Under the pieces are notes generated by a model, which saw nothing but the letters and a program-made list of their open reading frames with translations, was not told where the DNA came from and did not search any database. Below, piece after piece: positions 62,170 through 64,000 of a stretch of 64,000 bases of DNA (its first letter is position 1; each line of letters starts with the position of its first letter). The stretch comes from Leisingera aquaemixtae (GTDB lineage Bacteria > Pseudomonadota > Alphaproteobacteria > Rhodobacterales > Rhodobacteraceae): contig NZ_CYSR01000031.1 in assembly GCF_001458395.1 (NCBI RefSeq), forward strand, positions 186,001 to 250,000. Direction: 5' to 3'. The position numbers were made by a program, and so were the translations under genes.

Positions 62170-63291
62170 TTGCGTGAAAAAGGCGAACCGCCTAAGGACT
62201 TTGAAACCGTTCCAGAGGCCCATCCGAGCGTTCCAGTGCTGTACCTCCGCCTGATCACCGCCACCTGTTTCCTGTTGTGGGGGCAACTGCTGTCTGCGCA
62301 GGTGCTGACGGTCAACACCGTCACCCGGCCGCCATTCTCGATGCTGGACGACGGGGCGGACACCGGGTTTTCGCTGGAACTCCTCAATCTTTTGGCAGAA
62401 CGGCTGAACTGGGAGTACCGCATCAACCGCACGGACAGTTTTGCGGACATGCTGGGCGGTGTCAGCAGCGGCGAGGCGGATCTGGCCGCCGCCAACATCT
62501 CGATCACCGCCCGGCGCGAGGTGCTGATGGACTTCAGCCAGCCGATCTTCGAAAGCGGCCTGCAGATCATGGTGCAGGCCGATGACGTCCGCCAGCCGTC
62601 GCTGCTGCGGGCGCTGCTGTCGTGGGACCTGGCTGCGGCCATCGGCGTCGCCTTTCTGCTGCTGTTCGGCGGCGGCATGGTGATGTGGGCCTTTGAGCGC
62701 CGCGCCCAGCCTTATTTCGACCGGCCCTTGCAAGAGGCCTGGTTCCCCTCCTTCTGGTGGGCGTTGAACCTGGTGGTGAACGGCGGGTTTGAGGAACGTG
62801 TGCCGCGCACGCCCGTGGGCCGCGTATTCGGCGTGGTCTTGGTGGTGTCTTCTCTGTTCATCGTCTCGGTCTTCGTCGCCAAGATCACCGCGGTGATGAC
62901 GGTGGAGGCGATCAGCGGCTCGGTGAACTCGGTGAACGATCTTTATGGCAAGTCGGTGGGTACGATCGAAGGCTCCACCGCAGCCGGGTTCCTGAACCGG
63001 CGCGAAATCGATTATTCCGCTTATGCCGGGCTGGAGGATATGCTGGCAGGGTTCGAGCGCGGCGAGGTGACGGCGGTGGTCTTTGACGCGCCGGTGCTGA
63101 ATTACTACGTGCAGCAAGGCGGCCACCGTTTTGGCTACACCGTTGGCCAGCCCTTCCTGCGGGAAAACTACGGGCTGGTGTTCCCGGCCGGCTCCCCGCT
63201 GGTGGAGGAGGTCAACCAGGCGCTGCTGGCGATGCAGGAGGACGGCAGCTATGACGCCCTCTACCGCAAATGGTTCGGCAGCCAGAACTGA
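62170..63291 (+). CDS. Prokaryotic glutamate-receptor-like ligand-gated channel
   Basis: A 373-residue protein with GluR0-type layout. A signal-like segment is near residues 25-43, and binding-domain lobe 1 at 44-155 ([20 protein letters not shown]). TM1 is near 160-185, a pore segment [20 protein letters not shown] near 196, TM2 near 220-247 ([20 protein letters not shown]), and lobe 2 to the end. The pore lacks the TVGYG potassium filter. The start is uncertain: TTG at 62170, or GTG at 62236, which would begin just before the signal segment. Neither has a good ribosome site. Ligand unknown, probably an amino acid. Confidence 0.8.
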   Translation: MREKGEPPKDFETVPEAHPSVPVLYLRLITATCFLLWGQLLSAQVLTVNTVTRPPFSMLDDGADTGFSLELLNLLAERLNWEYRINRTDSFADMLGGVSSGEADLAAANISITARREVLMDFSQPIFESGLQIMVQADDVRQPSLLRALLSWDLAAAIGVAFLLLFGGGMVMWAFERRAQPYFDRPLQEAWFPSFWWALNLVVNGGFEERVPRTPVGRVFGVVLVVSSLFIVSVFVAKITAVMTVEAISGSVNSVNDLYGKSVGTIEGSTAAGFLNRREIDYSAYAGLEDMLAGFERGEVTAVVFDAPVLNYYVQQGGHRFGYTVGQPFLRENYGLVFPAGSPLVEEVNQALLAMQEDGSYDALYRKWFGSQN

Positions 63292-63301
63292 GGCCGGGGC
63301 C

Positions 63302-63649
63302 TTAGTGGAACACCGGCTCCTCGCCGTCGAAGAACGGGGTCATCTGCGCAACGATCACCGCGTTTTCCTCCAGCGCCCGCTGCATCAGGCCGCGTTCCTC
63401 TTCGCCGATCTCATGGCCTTCGGCTTCGCGCTCTTCCAGCGTGCCGTAGCCGGTCACATCCAGCGGCGCGGTATCGGCCTGCTTGAGGATCGCCACGGTC
63501 TCGCGCACCGCCTCGGCTTCGTCCACGCCGGAGGCATAGATCATCAGCGCGGCACCGGTGGCGCCGTCGGGCAGGCCGTCCCCGTCCTTGCGGCCGATCT
63601 GGACAAGCAGGGTATAGACTTGCTGGCGGGAGGGTTTCTTCTTTTCCAT
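63302..63649 (-). CDS. Small conserved-looking protein of unknown function
   Basis: A 115-residue acidic soluble protein, starting MEKKKPSRQQVYTLLVQIGR. I recognise no domain. It has an alpha/beta character (GAALMIYASGVDEAEAVRET; VTGYGTLEEREAEGHEIGEE) and no membrane segment. A longer reading from a TTG at 63685 has no ribosome site. Convergent with the channel gene. Confidence 0.7.
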   Translation of the reverse strand: MEKKKPSRQQVYTLLVQIGRKDGDGLPDGATGAALMIYASGVDEAEAVRETVAILKQADTAPLDVTGYGTLEEREAEGHEIGEEERGLMQRALEENAVIVAQMTPFFDGEEPVFH

Positions 63650-63794
63650 GCCGCCGCCATAGCGCCGGGGCAGGGGGATGGTCAATCAAATAGCGCGGAC
63701 GGCGCGGGCTGGACCGGCAGGAAACCGATGGCTTGCGGCGGGCCACGGTTCCGCACTATGCCAGAACTGATTTAAGCGGCGAAAGGACAGCCCG

Positions 63795-64000
63795 ATGCGC
63801 ATTTCCGCTCTCACCGCTCAGGCAGTGCCGTGGAAAAACGGCGGCGGCGTGACGCGCGAGCTAGCTGTGCATGAACAGGACGGCCATATGGTCTGGCGGG
63901 TGAGCCTGGCGGACATCACCCGAAACGGCCCGTTTTCCGCCTTTCCCGGCCTCGCCCGTATCCATTGCGTGACCGAAGGGGCGGGCCACAGCCTGTCAAA
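63795..64000 (+). CDS. HutD/Ves-family cupin, N-terminal part (runs off right edge)
   Basis: The first 68 codons. MRISALTAQAVPWKNGGGVT and WRVSLADITRNGPFSAFPGL are the diagnostic HutD/Ves blocks. AAGGA lies 8 bases before the ATG. HutD is linked to histidine breakdown in some bacteria, but no hut gene is in the window. Confidence 0.88.
   Translation, partial: MRISALTAQAVPWKNGGGVTRELAVHEQDGHMVWRVSLADITRNGPFSAFPGLARIHCVTEGAGHSLS

Overview
The window is high-GC alphaproteobacterial chromosome. The flagellar gene content (FlbT, FlaF, a MotE-like protein, a short flagellin), CtrA-type TTAA-N7-TTAA boxes, the nirK-nirV pair and the tightly overlapping genes all point to a marine Rhodobacteraceae (Roseobacter group, Leisingera/Phaeobacter/Ruegeria-like). 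The genus is an inference from protein resemblance, not the result of a search. Base and codon use look even throughout, and there is no intact insertion sequence, phage or CRISPR array.

Left edge to 9 kb, accessory and metabolic genes. The start of a YcaQ-like DNA glycosylase gene runs off the left edge and overlaps its upstream LacI-family regulator. Then come tRNA-Arg(CCU), an AraC regulator divergent from a cupin-flavin monooxygenase pair, tRNA-Leu(CAG), hemN (anaerobic coproporphyrinogen oxidation), and nirK-nirV (copper nitrite reductase and its SUMF1-like partner). nirK has a good FNR/NnrR-type box and hemN a weaker one, which fits low-oxygen respiration.

9.1 to 40.3 kb, a nearly complete flagellar locus. 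It holds motB; flgE-K-L-I; fliF-H-N-P (minus); fliL-(PflI-like)-motE; motA with an unrecognised 818-aa secreted repeat-type protein; flhA-fliR-flhB-(FliJ-like); a nine-gene minus-strand run flgB-C, fliE, fliQ, flgF-G-A-H and a second FliL; fliI; fliC-flaF-flbT; flgJ-flgN; fliK-flgD. Genes in each run overlap by 1 to 8 bases, so translation is probably coupled. Candidate CtrA boxes sit before seven transcription units. I found no fliG, fliM or fliO.

40.3 to 54.4 kb, polyamine uptake and breakdown. A phosphotransferase lacking a normal start codon is followed by a minus-strand operon potF-potG-potH-potI-puuB. Divergent from it lie a GntR/FCD regulator and a putrescine-type aminotransferase (spuC-like). 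A second polyamine-type ABC transporter follows, with a large insertion in one permease and a membrane-embedded N-terminal extension in the other. Hairpins flank the binding-protein genes. The motif ATTTGATCA occurs before both potF and the aminotransferase and is a candidate operator for the regulator.

54.4 to 64 kb, mixed housekeeping. The genes are a MltB-type transglycosylase, a YafY/WYL regulator divergent from a metaxin-like GST and a DUF1801 protein (with a TGACA-N5-TGTCA operator candidate between), rnr, a DUF2064/TIGR04282 protein carrying an in-frame palindromic repeat, dapE, a prokaryotic glutamate-receptor-like channel without the GYG filter, a small unknown protein, and the start of a HutD/Ves gene running off the right edge.

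Most worth following up: the motA-linked 818-aa protein with its MotE neighbour (possible MotC-like stator system), the REP-like repeat translated inside a gene, the channel without a K+ filter, and the missing switch genes.
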